Below are positions 1 to 13,500 of a stretch of DNA of 64,000 bases, piece by piece. The notes under the pieces are model-generated. The model was given only the letters and a program-made list of their open reading frames with translations. It made no database searches and was not told where the DNA came from. The first letter of the stretch is position 1. The number at the start of each line of letters is the position of its first letter. The stretch is from Pempheris klunzingeri (taxonomy: Eukaryota > Chordata > Actinopteri > Acropomatiformes > Pempheridae). The stretch spans positions 19,740,432 to 19,804,431 of the forward strand of contig NC_092017.1 of the NCBI RefSeq assembly GCF_042242105.1, written 5' to 3'. The position numbers were made by a program, and so were the translations under genes.

Positions 1-726
1 GCACAGCACACCAACACCAAAACCTCATCCCAACTGTGAAATATGGTGAAGGGGGCATCATGGTTTGGGGCTGCTTTGCTGCCTCAGGGCCTGGACGGAT
101 TGCTGTCATCGACGGAAAAATGAATTCCCAAGTTTATCAAGACATTTTGCAGGAAAACTTAAGACCATCTGTCCGCCAACTGAAGCTCAACAGAGGATGG
201 GTAATGCAACAGGACAACGACCCAAAGCATAGAAGTAAATCAACAACAGAATGGCTTCAACAGAAGAAAATACGCCTTCTGGAGTGGCCCAGTCAGAGTC
301 CTGACCTCAACCCGATTGAGATACTGTGGAATGACCTCAAGAGAGCGATTCACACCAGACATCCCAAGAATATTGCTGAACTGAAACAGTTTTGTACAGA
401 GGAATGGTCCAAAATTCCTCCTGACCGTTGTGCAGGTCTGATCTGCAACTACAGGAAACGTTTGGTTGAGGTTATTGCTGCCAAAGGAGGGTCAACCAGT
501 TATTAAATCCAAAGGTTCACATACTTTTTCCACCCTGCACTGTGGATGTTTACATGTTGTGTTCAATAAAAACATGAAAACTTATAATTTTTTGTGCGGT
601 ATTAGTTTAAGCAGACTGTGTTTGTCTAGTGATGTGACTTAGATGAAGATCAGAACATATTTTATGACCAATTTATGCAGAAATCCAAGTAATCCCAAAG
701 GGTTCACATACTTTTTCTTGCAACTG
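1..726 (+). mobile_element. Tc1/mariner-type DNA transposon, 3' part, truncated by the left window edge
   Basis: The 3' half of a Tc1-like element. It holds the C-terminal part of a DDE transposase (open to base 506), a short spacer, and a right end that stops at base 726 in ACTG followed by the TA dinucleotide (727-728) expected of Tc1 target duplication. The right end has two related copies of a GGTTCACATACTTTTT motif, an inner one (about 509-545) and an outer one (about 695-726). This is the IR/DR arrangement known from Sleeping Beauty-like fish elements. The left end lies outside the window. Confidence 0.93.
3..506 (+). CDS. Tc1-like transposase, C-terminal fragment (partial at 5' end)
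   Basis: Part of a cut-and-paste transposase. The frame is open from base 3 to the TAA at 504-506 with no stop or frameshift. Visible features are the family-typical IMVWGCF segment, the second catalytic aspartate in QQDNDPKH, and the catalytic glutamate in SPDLNPIE. Exactly 34 residues lie between that Asp and Glu, the DD34E spacing of true Tc1 elements. The first catalytic Asp and the paired DNA-binding domains would lie left of the window. The clean frame suggests a fairly young copy, but activity cannot be judged without the N-terminal half. Coding bias does not suggest host function. Confidence 0.92.
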   Translation, partial: TAHQHQNLIPTVKYGEGGIMVWGCFAASGPGRIAVIDGKMNSQVYQDILQENLRPSVRQLKLNRGWVMQQDNDPKHRSKSTTEWLQQKKIRLLEWPSQSPDLNPIEILWNDLKRAIHTRHPKNIAELKQFCTEEWSKIPPDRCAGLICNYRKRLVEVIAAKGGSTSY

Positions 727-3419
727 TACTTTTGTTTCTTTTTGAGTATCCCTCTAAACTTTTGAATTTCACACTGAATTTAAAATGATTAAAAAATATG
801 ATGTCAAGGCCAGGCCATCGATTATAGGACGACATTGTTTTTACACATTTTATTTTTATCAAAAAATTGCAGCTTCTGTGTTTTGGGTATTGAACTTGTC
901 CACATTGCATTTTTGATAATATTTTGATTAATAGTTCAGCTCTTGTGACAGGTCAGAAACCAATATTAATAAGTTTACAAATTATTGATAGAAATAAATA
1001 TACAATAAAATGCTAATCTTGTTACGCAAATATCAACAATCAATAATAATACAATATACATTCTTCTTCAGAAGTACACAAACAGCACGCACTTCATTGT
1101 GCTGCCTCTTTGTTAGACCCTCACAGATTTATCTCAATACTAGACTAGTTTATTGCCTGACCTGTTTCATCACTGCTGCCCTCAGCATTCCTCTATCCGC
1201 CTGCTCAGACAAAATGTTGCGTCCAGTGATCAGAGTCAAAGGGCAGAAGAAGTCGTCATCACATCAGCCAGATAATGCCTCATTTCATTATCAGCCGGTT
1301 CAGAGTTCCCTTGTGTTTTTCCAATTCACAGCCCAACAGCTTTTCATCTGCAAACAAACACAAATGTGAATCACATCGTTATCAGAATGTAATACAACTT
1401 AAAGGTAATATGGTCCTTGAAGGGAATGGCCTTGTGTAAAGTTACAGAAAACTCTGGCAAAGGGTTAGTGTGTGTAAAAAAAAATATCTGAGCAGTCTGG
1501 ATCAGTATTTGGTCTTTTTAGATAATGAGTTATTTTGTTTTGTGTACTGTAATATTTTTACACACTAAATGACGTCTGATAGTCCAGTGTCACTGTACAC
1601 ACCTAGCTGCAGGATTAAATATGGTGCCTTTTTGTCATCCTATAAGTTATGGATTGAGTTAAACCGTCCATCAGGTTTATTTAACTTGTTTTTTAGTTTC
1701 AAAACACGTTTATGTCATATCATATCTTGTGAAAATATGCTTTTCCAACTGGAATGAACCATGGACACTAGCCCCCTTGTGGTAGTTACTGTTAAGACGT
1801 GTGATAGTTTTCACTCTGATATCTCCCACCTGGTAGTACAAATAGTGAAAATATGCTTTGACGATTGCTTCAATCCAAACAAGTTGACAGTCACAGATCA
1901 TTGTACTCTCAGCAGTTTACTCTAAAGTTAACCCCACCCATTATACTCCAAACAGGGTAAAACAAAAGCTCAGAATATCATTTGTAAAAATTATTTGAAA
2001 TCTGTCCTCTCCAGCGGGGACGTAGAGAGAAACTCTGTTTACAGCAGCATGTTTAAAAGGGAAAACAGTATTTTATTGTATTCACACAGCAGAAGAGATT
2101 TTTATTATTTCAGTGTCCATGCAACAGCTTATCAATCAACATGTCACATGTACAATATGAAATATAAAACATGAATACGCTGTTTTCTTAATCTAAGTTA
2201 GCTGCTATACGTTTACATTTTATTTATTGAATGTATTCTGTAGATCATTTTAGAATATGACGACTTTAAAAAAAAGATATATTTATATATATATATAATA
2301 CAGATACAGTTAATACAGGACTCTAAAACCTTAAATGCAGTGCTTCATGTAATGGTTCAGACCTACACTCGGATAAAGACTCAAGCCAGTCTGGGTGCGA
2401 CACCAAAACCTGAGAGACTGTAGATCTGTCTCCACAATGCACATTAAAGATAAATGACAGAGTGAAGCGAACATTGAAATTACACCGGAAGAATGGTTCA
2501 ACAGGAGCCAAACAAAACGACGCAGAGGGAGTTTGGATGGAAAAATCTAACGTGCTTCTTCATCACACCCACAATAAAGAATAAACAAACTGGTTCACAA
2601 TGATTGTGTTGGTGGACAAGTGGGACTAGGGAGGGAAAACATTTTTTGGGAATTATACTCCTTTTGGGAAAATGTTCATGTTACAGTTAAGACATTTTGG
2701 GTATGCAGCAACTAAGGGATGCAGAGTTTGAAGTTAAATTGAATGTGTTATTGATAGTGATGGATATTTAACCAAGATATAATTGACCTCTATTAAGAAG
2801 GCAATAAGGAGGAAGCAATTGGTATAAGACTGAATCTCCTGCTGTGAAACAATGGATGGATATTTTAAGAGAGACTTATACTAAGTCTTATACTTAGTAA
2901 AGGGAAGAAATGGATGATTAATGACTAACTGATGTATTATTTTCAACATGATGGATTTTTATACGCTGTTCTGCGATGGACACTTGAAACGATGACTGTT
3001 ATACTTGTGTTTTATTGTCTATTTCTGGTTGTATAAACAAACAAACAAAAGTTTTTTTTTTAAAAAACTTGGTTGAAGTAACTAATTTTGACCATTGCAT
3101 GTCACTAACAATATTCACTTGGAGGGTTTCTTTAACAAGGGTTTCCATGGCAACAGGCAACAAGATGCAGGTAAGCCCTTGTTTGCAGAGAGTCGCTGTG
3201 ATTGGTTAGTTACATGCACGCTACCCTGATTCAATGTTTGATTCAGAGCAGGCCCAGTTTTTTTAATCAAAGACTTATAATAGTCAAAATTACTTATTCC
3301 AACCAAAGTTAAAATGAAATAACACCTACTGCAACTTTACTGCAATATCTAGAAGAGTCACTAGGATATTGTTTTTTGAAAGAGATGTTGCTGTTAAATC
3401 TTTTAAGGCTGTGATAACA

Positions 3420-3550
3420 AAATACTGTTTGCCTCCACTGTGTTGGAGGGTGGTGGCATAAATCTCAGAGATGGATATCTCAAAACCTGTAAACATAAAA
3501 ACCTGTCTGCATGGCGAGATACCACCAGTGAGAAATATTTTTTTGTGTTT
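3420..3550. repeat. Probable teleost interspersed repeat fragment
   Basis: The segment with CTCAGAGATGGATATCTC followed by GCATGGCGAGATACCAC matches my memory of a repeat that occurs many times in percomorph genomes. The family name is unknown to me and the ends are not defined. Confidence 0.4.
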
Positions 3551-5439
3551 AAGACTGAGAAATCCATGCTGAGGTATTTCATGGTAGTCCTTCAGTTACA
3601 GAGTTAATTAACCATGTGGTGGCTCCGTAGCTGCTGTATTCACTCATGTCCACCCTGTCAAACCAAAGCCAATCAGCCTCACAGGCTGTAAAACACACGT
3701 TGACCCATTAACAGTGTTTTTAAATGTATATTTCACTGGTTCTCATGATGGTGTATTCCCCCACTGGATATGATATCACTGGCTCAGATTTGGAGGGAAG
3801 TCTGCTGGATTGCTGTGCAGCACACAACAGGAAGAGGGTGCTGTTTTTTTTCTTTCCTTAAAGCTAATGCAGCTTAAGCCTGAGAAATAATTTATGCAGT
3901 CTGTGGCTTTATGGTTATGTGACAGTTGTCTCAGATTGATGATGCAGGATTGACTTTCATGAGTGTCTTTCTTTCCACACAGGCTGTAGTGTTGCAAAGT
4001 TGCCTGTCGTCCAAAAGCTTTTGGATGCGAAGTGAACTGTAGCACTTATCCACATCAGATTGTAATTAAAATATATGACTCACCGATTAGAAAACTTTGA
4101 GGGAAAATATCTAAAGTGGCTGCCTTTTCACAGAGAGTTGCACTTCTGTCTGCGGATTTAAAGCCAAATTGAAAAGTCTGGTAAAAGCCACTAAACTCAA
4201 TAACCACTGACTCTGCATTTCATTGGTTTTGCTTTAAATACAAATATCCCTGCTTTTAATTCAACATAACATACACTTGCTGCTGACATTGTAGGTTTAT
4301 GTGATGCACTGTTATGTGTAAATTTTGTAGTATGTGTCCTGTTTGACCAGTCTGTTCAGTGTTTGGTCTTATTCTGTCACTGCGTGTATGTTTCAATTGT
4401 GACCTGCCAAATGTATGTTTAATATTGTACACAGCCCCAAACAAATGTCATTCATCCATTCTAACATCACCAGAGTTTACACAAGGAGTAGTTACTCACA
4501 ATCCAGGGATAATTACACCACCATGACATTGCCTTCTCCCCCTCCTGCTCTATTTTGACTCACTATTAACAACGCAGGACCTGTTTCAGGCGAGACGATC
4601 TCCTCTGAGAAACACAGTCAAGCTGTTTTCCCTTCGCTCGTTGTAATTTGAAAACCCCCGTTTTGATGAACTCCAGTCCCAGTGGAGAGTGTGTTATAAA
4701 TCTTGACGTGCTGATGTGCGACCTCCTTTTGTCCTCCAAAAAGGACATTAAAGAGAGACAGAGAAACACGAACATCTCCCAGACACAAACGTTACACTGA
4801 ATGAGAAGGTGAATCTCACTCTGACATTTATAGTCCCCGCTGGGAGCTCTTTGTGAGCTTGGGGAATACTCCACCATAGAAGCCTGTGTAAATCTATTTT
4901 TATTGTTAATTAGTTGTACAATTAATGCATGAAGTAAGGTACATATTTGACTTTGCATATGCCTCAAATGACACACTAGATAGCTATATAGACAGCAAGT
5001 GTACGAATGTGATGGTCTAGCTTTCACAGCAGAGTATTGTCTAAGGTGTTCTTATATTAACATTAAAGTAAAGAAAAACACCTTTACTTTTCCAAGTAAA
5101 GAAAAACAACTTTAATAGATTCTCTGTCATAATTGCCGATATGAGTCCACAAGAAATGTCACAGTAATAGTAGAGGCTGACATGAATGGTTTTTCCCATC
5201 TGGCATCTGACCCTTTCTTCACTAAATCTGAATTGAATGCAGACATTGTTGAGTCATCAGGAAGTACTGAGGCGTTAATTCAACTATTCAAAAACTGAAA
5301 AGTGTAGCAGTAATGAAAGCCTTCCTGCGCATTTGTAGATTTTTAGACCTAAGAAGCTTGAACATAACAATATTCCACATTTTCGAAAGTGTAGGATACG
5401 TTGTTGATTGGTGATTCAAGGTTAATGATCCCCAACTGC

Positions 5440-5925
5440 TTCATTAAAGGCATTTAAAAACACATAAATGATGAAAATAATAAAGTAAAAAGTAAGTAAA
5501 AGTAAGTAAAACAAGTAATTTCCAAAAGTAAAAGTATTAATAACCCACCATAGAAATACTCCACTGCAAGTTAAACATTCAAAGTTTTAAGTAAAAGCAC
5601 AGAAATGTAATTACAGTATGAAAAGTAAAAGTATTCAATATGCAGGGTGGTCCCTGTCAGTATTATTGAGCTGTTGGATAATTGTGTCATCAACATTTAA
5701 GCAGGTGTAGTTGGTTATGACCTGGTTTTATGCTTTGTGAATAAAAAACTAATCTGAAAAATAACTAACAGCTATATCTGTGAGAAATAGTGGAATAAAA
5801 AGTATAATATTTCCTTGTGAAATGTCATAAAGTGTACAGTAGCCTAAAATGAAAACACTCCAGTACAATACGAGTAGCTCAAAGTTGTACTTAACTGTAG
5901 TATTTGTGTACTGTCCATTACTGAT
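5440..5925 (-). repeat. Degenerate copy of percomorph repeat family C (AGTAAAAGTA-rich)
   Basis: Many AGTAAAAGTA blocks, then a spacer, then TCAAAGTTGTACTTAACTGTAG and TGTACTGTCCATTACTG near the right end. This is the reverse orientation of a non-autonomous repeat very common in spiny-rayed fish, whose ends read like TGGTGGAAAGTAACTAAGTA. Other copies in this window lie at 58795-59430 and 63655-64000. Confidence 0.6.
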
Positions 5926-7375
5926 GTCTTTCACAGTTATAGATAGAGGAGTGCATCGGATGGTGCCGGTGAAGTAGAAATGTGAAAATGCGTTTAACTT
6001 GCACATATAGCCACAGTTTCTGCATGTACTGTAATTCTTCAGATCTGTTATCTCCTTCTAGAAATGAATAAAGTATCTGGAAGTTGTTTAGTTCTCTGTA
6101 TGTGGACACGACTATGCATGTGGCTCGTAACATGAGCACAGTTTTACCTGTTTTACATACTTTATATTGTGCAGAACACTCAGGCCTCAGTTAGGCCTAC
6201 AAGCTATTTTTAAAAGGAAATTAATGGGTATTGTGCCTGAAAGGTGTTATTTAATCACTCTAGATTATATGCCACCTCTGTCACTTAGATCTGTATTGCA
6301 TAATTTAAATGTCACTGTTAAATGCTTGTCACTTCACTTGTGTGGTGTTTTATCAAGTCAGCCAAAGAGTTTGTCATGTGATCAGCTCTGTGTTAATAGA
6401 TTTTAGTAACTGGGATGCTCATTAGGATCTTTGGTTTAGGCCACTGAACAAACGTTCACTTTAAAATATAATAAGGTGAAAATTTACAAATGCTCATGGA
6501 GAAATTTTGTGAATAATGTAGCTTTAAAAAAAAAAAAAAATTTGCCATATTTCATGTTCAAAACTGAGCTTGGAAAAAACCTGCTTTACACTATGCTCCC
6601 TGTAAATGTAATGAGTTGCAGAAACCTAAAATGTCTTATTCCATTTGACTTCAAACAAGTTTACATGTTCTCTACTTGTCATGTGCATAACAATTACAGT
6701 GAGGAAGTCATTGGCAATGAAATTCTCCTAAATTGTCAGGCTCCTTTCAACAATACATAACACAATATGTATGAAAAGAAAACAATGCAAGTAAAAAGTA
6801 AAAATGAGAATCTACGACAAAATACTGCATGTTAAAATAAAGGACTAAAATGTAAAATATATTTAATACATAAACCATTACACCCTAGACTGAAGGTCAC
6901 TTGTCACTGTTTTTTTTTTAAAGTTGGACTAATTCAAATTGAATTAATATATGCATTTATATTTTATGTTATTTTCTTGTTTTCAATTACAGTTTAAATA
7001 AAGGATTAACACACCAAAACATATCATCTCCTGATTTATAGACAGAACAAGAAGAAAACTATTGACAATGGCAAACAGATTAACTTTCTTTTTATCCCAA
7101 AATGGACCTAATAATAATGATATTCAAATATTCAGATATCCTTTGAATCTGTCATCAACCCATAATGTCTTAAGAGAATTGTCTCTCTCATTTATCCCTG
7201 TGTAATGTTTTAATGTTATTGGGACTGGTTCTTTTTCAGGTTTTCCCTGTAAAAGCCATTCCCTGATAGGAATGCTTAATGAACTAACTGAGAAATAAAA
7301 AGACCCTCGGGTTTATAGCATTTATCGACCCCTGTGGGATAGATGTAGATGCTGGAGAGTGAGTTGGGTGTAATG

Positions 7376-7532
7376 TTCCTTTAAAGGCCGCTGCCCCCTG
7401 CAGCGTCGTCGTTGCGCAGAGCAGTTTGAACCAAAAAGCGGAGTGACCTTCCTCCGCTCTCAGTCTGAGAGGGGCAGCACTGAAGCAATAAGCCGGTCAC
7501 AGCTCCCGCAGCCCCCCGCTTTAGCCTCAGAA
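7376..7532 (+). promoter_or_regulatory. dazap1: dazap1 proximal promoter and 5' UTR
   Basis: The base composition changes abruptly from AT-rich to GC-rich at about 7385, with several CpGs (for example GCGTCGTCGTTGCGCAG), and the dazap1 start codon follows at 7533. No TATA box is evident near the likely start, which fits a broad CpG-type promoter of a housekeeping RNA-binding protein. The exact transcription start is inferred. Confidence 0.55.
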
Positions 7533-10500
7533 ATGAATAACAACTTAGTCGGAGATGAAGTCGGGTAAGATCCGTTTTATTGAGTCTTCCTCAACGTAAA
7601 ACTGCGGACTGCATTGTAACTTATAGTTAGCGTGCTCTGGTCTCATTTGACAGCTAACGTTAGCTAGCAAGCTAAGCTAGCTCCAGTAACTTAGCGACAA
7701 CGCTAGCCCGAGGAAAGACGGCTAAAAAGTGAAAGTATTCATCAAAGTAGCTCAGTTGTTACTGTTATTACTTACGGCGAAATTGGCCGTGTTTGTCTGG
7801 AGTGTTGCCACCGGGCTTGTCAACGAAATGTGTTAAATTGTGGTCACTTATTTCAGAGCTGTTCCTAGTTAGCTCGGAGCAGCCCGGCTAGCTTAGCTAA
7901 CGCTTGCCAGCGAAGCGAAAGTCTCCTCTTCTTGACTTCGCCAGTGCGAGGACATTTAGCGGGCACTGCTGGAGGAGGATGGAGCATCCTCCACTGCACT
8001 AAACCTCCACTTTTGTCACAGCCGCTACATACATACTCATTAAGACATTACTGAACTCGCTTGCTAGGTTGATAGTAGCGCCGCCTCAGCTGGCGGTAAA
8101 CTTCCAGCTTTGCAGCCGGAATTCGAGTTCACCGGTCGGCATACAGGGAGCCGAGCAGCCGCTCTCCTCCGCTCCGCTGTGAGCGGAGGAGACTTCGGGT
8201 TTCAGCTGTGAAAGCTGCAGCCTCTGGAGGCAGTTTGTCAGCTGAGTGTTGTGTTAGCTTGCTAAACGCTACGGCTCTGTCCTGGGGTAACTTACGTGGC
8301 AGGAGGTTCATAAAAAGACAGTTATTGTGGAGGCCATTGCATGGAGTATGAGAGGACCGAAGTGACATCCACGGCCAGGACCGGACCTTAACACGAGTCA
8401 CATTTAACACGGGCTTTTTTAACTGGAGCTGTGTGTCTATCTCCCTAAGCTGCACCAGCTTTGGTGGCAGCGTTGCCTCATGTTGTGTAATATCTGTGTA
8501 CTTGGCTGTTTAGTCAGCTGTAGCGTTGTTATGGCTCTGAAAGGCTTTTAATGCTCCTCAAGATTTCTGTTTTCAGTCTTTTAAGGCCTCTGAACGGGCA
8601 CAATACAAATGATAGTATTGAGTTGACCATTCACCCACTGACTGACTTAATGGTAATGTATCTCTTATTTGCAGGAAACTTTTTGTGGGTGGATTGGATT
8701 GGAGTACCACACAAGGTAAGTCACTGTGAAAGCTTCACGCTGAAAGTGTTGCTGATTAACAAGAGCTTGTCTGGGTGACGCTGATGTATTTTGCACAAGT
8801 TTGTTGTCAGACTGGAGGATCTTGCAGGGTGGAATCAACTCTTTGTGGATAAAGAGGTCATATTTGGCTTTGAAATACAGAGAAGAGCTGGGCAGTAAAT
8901 ATACATCTTAGTGTCTTTACTCCTGCTTCGATACCAGTGTATGATATGTTGCATATGACAGTTGGTGCTCTCAAGGTGCAGGATACGGTCTCTGTCTATA
9001 AAATTAAATGGCTATAATGATCAGATACTTGTTCATTATTTGATCAGATGTTGCCTGATTTAAGTGATCGCTCTGTTCATGTTAAACTGTATATCATTAA
9101 GACAAAGATGAAAGCACCACTCAGACACAATGCATTTCAGACGCTCGGTTGATTTTACAAATGATCTATTTATTTTGGTTTTAAACATGGATAACAACCT
9201 TAAACTGTGAGCAGTAGAAGAAACAAAAGATGTACATTGAAGTATTAAGAGTTCAAAGTCAAAATGATATACCTCCCACCTTGATTAAACAAGGGCAGCA
9301 TAGGGCTTTAGGGCCATAGCAATGTGAAGTGTAGTTTGTGTGTTCAATAAATAAAATAGCTGTTACCTGATGCGAGAGGCTCTAAGGGTCTTTAATGTGG
9401 CCAAGATGTCTGTACCATTTCAGACCATATCTATCTATGTTATAATTAATTCTAGATAATAATAACATTAATAACTTAGATTTGTATAGCGCCTTTCAAG
9501 AAACCTAAGGACGCTTTACATAGAGAGAAAGGAAGAGCCAAAGACAATTTCTCATAAGCTGCTACAGGTCTTAGCTGAGAGAATCATACATGTGCTGGAG
9601 GTAAATTAACAGATTTCCACTCCTTTAACAATGATCTTTCTATCCAATATAATTTTCTGTCGAATCCCATCTGCTGGAGCCGTAGGGAGGTGGCTTAGCG
9701 CTGTTGGATCCCCCAGAACATATATACTAGGTGTATAAGGAATATCTGGGCTTATGATCTGCCTAATAATTTCATGAATAGCACCACATAAGGTCTACAC
9801 TTTGGGACATTCCCCAGCCAGCAAGAAGGACTATCTCTAAGTTTAACTCTACACAGTCTTGATGATGTTCAATATACTTATTTTAGATTGCACTGATCTA
9901 GATCTGTGTTCATTTGCATATCGGTTATCAGTCTGTATCAGTTAAAGCTTGATTTAGGTCGACCTCCCAGGTCTTTTTTAGATTTGAGGCCTGTCCCTGG
10001 TCTTTATTAGCATTGAATAATCGTCCTCCAAAAGTGGTTAATATCCCTTTAAGGAGGTCAAACTCAGGTAACAGACTGAGATAAGGCCCTAAAATTTGTG
10101 TGTGATTTGAAGATGTAAAATTTTGAATTAGTGTGTAGCCCTAATATCACACTGTTGAAATAACCCAGATTATATCATGTGTATTCATGTAATGGTTTGA
10201 TATGCAGTGGACAATATAATACCACTAATACATATTGATATTTATGCAATGTCAGATCACGATATTGATAGAAGTATCATGATATGACATGAAGTGTGCA
10301 AAATAATAGGTATAGTGTGCAGTGTGTTCTTGTAAATATCTCATGAGGTGTTTGGAATAATTGATATGATATTTGATACCCTCTCCATTTTCACATTGCC
10401 TAATTGCTGATGATCAGTTGCAAACACTGGCGGCAGAGTCTACATTGTATAGTCCACATGTAGTATGTGCATACACTGTCCTCTCATTCAGTCCTGCCCA

Positions 10501-13500
10501 GAGATGGTCAAGTTTGTTTAAAGCCCTTTACAGGCTCATGCTCCGTTGGCCATTGTGTAACTTTGTACAAGGGCTTGCCTGTGTTAACAGCACTGTTAAC
10601 AGTAAGATCTGAACCACAGCGCTGTGTAACTCTGAGCTTGTTTCCCTGGCGATGCCTCAGGGCTTCCAAGCAATGAGAAAAGCAATTACGATAACTCTCC
10701 CTCCAAAGTGAGTCCTCATTTGTTCAAACTTGTACGCCTTGCTGCTATGGGCGTGTGAGGGCGTTACAGTAGTTGGTTGTACATTTGGTGCTATGCCATA
10801 TCATGACAGTAGGTGAGTGCTTTGTTTGGATTGAGGGAGTGACAATATGTGACTTGAATGACACTGCACTGTGTTTTCATGTTCGGACATAAAAACAGTG
10901 GTACAATTCCTAATATTTTTCCCAAAGACAAAATCAAGGTCACTGAATGACTTCTAGTGTTCACTGTGTAATTTCATGGAGTGGCGCTTTTGTTTTTTTC
11001 CCCACACCTGTTTTTGGTCCCAGTTACAGTTCTGGTTCAGGTTGAAGTGCTGAAGATATTTTCTTAGCGTCATTTATCATAATGAAAGCATGAGTTCTAT
11101 AAATCATGACTACACTTCTTTGTGTTCAGGAGGCAAACTGGGCTGAGTTATATCTTCGATTACAATTTCAGGCTTGCAGTATTTTCTTATGGTTCTATGC
11201 TTATTTATATTGCTGTGGTGTTTCTTTCTTTTTTTTCAGAGACACTGAGAAACTACTTCTCACAGTATGGGGAAGTAGTAGATTGTGTCATCATGAAGGA
11301 CAAAACTACAAATCAGTCGCGAGGCTTCGGCTTTGTCAAATTCAAAGACCCCAATTGTGTACGGACAGTGCTGGAGACAAAGCCGCATAATCTTGATGGA
11401 AGAAATGTGAGTATTTTCAACCAAAGGAGCAGATAGTCAAATCAACTCAAATAATCTGCCTGTGCTTTGTTTGAGCAATGTGAAAAGCCTCATACTGTAT
11501 TTCATCATCCAGTGCAGTTAGAAGTTATTATTCAAGGAGAAGTGCAGTTTCGCTTTAGGTTGTACCTGCCTGAAGACATTAGTGCAGATGATGCTTTTTG
11601 CAAAGGCTGACATTTGTTTGCCCAACAAGACTTACCTGTTCAAAGTCAAATGAGCAGAACTGGCACCAAACCTGGATTTCTCAGAGATGGTTGAAAAGAA
11701 ACAAGCTGTTCATCTGATCTCTCCTCTGCTTCCATACAGTCAGCTCCCAGTGAATGGCATATAGCCTCCTTTGTTCTGTTGACGGAGGTGGAGAAGGGCA
11801 TAAAATTTTATTGGCCACGTATTCAAACTGTGTGTCAGTACATATGTTGTGTTAGGCGAGCCAATATACTCTAATGGATTCAGTAAAGAAGAACATTTGA
11901 AGGTGCCTTTTAATTAGAGCTAATGTCAAACTCTCTCTCTCTCTCTCTCTCCCCCTCTCTCTCTCTTTCTCTCTCTGCTGTCAGATTGACCCGAAGCCAT
12001 GCACTCCCAGAGGAATGCAACCTGAAAAGTCTCGAACCAAGGAGGGCTGGGTAAGAGGAATCTGATTTTTACTGGGGAGGCTAGGCTAGGTGTTTCTGCT
12101 GGAGTAAGCCATCAGTCTCTCCATCCCCTCCTCCTGAGGTTGGACTCTAGTTTCTTTTCATGGGCCATGAAGAGACACTGAGCTTCATTTATAAAAACTC
12201 TGACTAAATCTCATTTTCTGATTTTCTTTTCCCTCAAGTAGTATGATTTTTTTTAATGATCACAGTCTACAGCTTTCATGCCTTTGAGAGTGCTAGAAAT
12301 TAGTTTGGGGTTTTGATAAATCACAGAAGCATTTAAGTATCTATAACCCGTATCGACCTCTATTTGTGATCTAGGGGCTAGAACTATATCAGCAGATATC
12401 TGGTACATCTTATACTGGCCTGGGATTGACGCATACTAAGACCACATTTTCCCAGATGTAACAAATATGACTCATGGCTGAATAGTGAAATTAACAATTA
12501 AACAATTAACAACAATTTTTCCTGTTTTGAGTAAATTTAGATTTCTTGCCTTCTAAGCTGAAATACATTGTCTTTTTATAACTGTTCTGTTCTCATTGCA
12601 TAAAACTGAGAAAACACAGTTGGCTGCTGTGTTACAGAAAATTGCTTTCAGCAGTGAATTTTTTTTGAAAGGCAGAAATCTCTGCACCAACTTGGGTGAT
12701 TTGCGGGTCGATCAACAATGGTATCAAGCCACTGCAGATCTATTATAGTCATTTTGTCCCTTTGGGCAGCAAAGGCTTTAGTTATTGCACCTTTACTGTC
12801 AATAAAAAAATTTATAAGTCACATATTTGGCTGCAAGCTTAGATTGTAAGTCAGAGGCTTTTATAAATGACACCATTTACCTACTCATGGAACTCCTCTT
12901 ACTGTCTTTAAGCCATGTAGATGCTACTAAATATTTTTACTAACAAAGAAGAAGATGTAATTGTAAAAAAAAATCATTGTTTTTTGTAAGCAGGCTCTAG
13001 CCTTTACAGCATGAGTGCAGAGCACAGCAATGGTGAAGTGCTTAGTGGTTTAGAGTAAGTGGAGGAAGCTGTGTTCTCTGATCTGTGGAGACTAGTGTTT
13101 GCATTGACATGACATGTTAAGAATTATACCCCAGGGCAAGAGGAGAACCTAATTTCTTCTGCACTGTCTGAATAGATGATGGCTAACTGGCCCCTTCCCA
13201 GAGTGATCCTTTAACAGACATTGAAATCCACACACTCCCTGTTTTCTTTCAGAAGGGCAGCAAAGCTGATAGCAATAAATCAAAGAAGATATTTGTAGGT
13301 GGAATCCCCCATAACTGCGGCGAGCCTGAACTCAGGGACTATTTCAATAGATTCGGAGTGGTGAGTATTGTTAAGTGTATAATTGAAGTCAGTTCATATC
13401 ATCATTAAGACTGAGTGAATGGATGTGACATTGAATAGGGTCCATACTACGGCATAAGCAATTGAAATTTAGTGGGATTGGATAGGACCATTAATTATTT

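Larger units (their letters stand above)
729..7375. other. Gene-poor intergenic stretch upstream of dazap1
   Basis: I see no exon chain, conserved protein segment or RNA gene here. It is AT-rich, with a TA-rich tract near 2274-2300, a poly-A run near 6525-6540, a possible interspersed repeat at 3420-3550 and a recognisable degenerate repeat at 5440-5925. The longest open frame (minus strand, 4566-5027) resembles no family I know. Confidence 0.6.

Noticed and set aside
2323..2511. A minus-strand open frame with a CGDRSTVSQVLVSHPDW stretch
   Set aside because: It looked domain-like at first, but no splice neighbours or family could be found nearby.
4566..5027. A 153-codon minus-strand open frame
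   Set aside because: No domain, no splice partners, and low-complexity composition. It fits chance in 6.6 kb of non-coding DNA.
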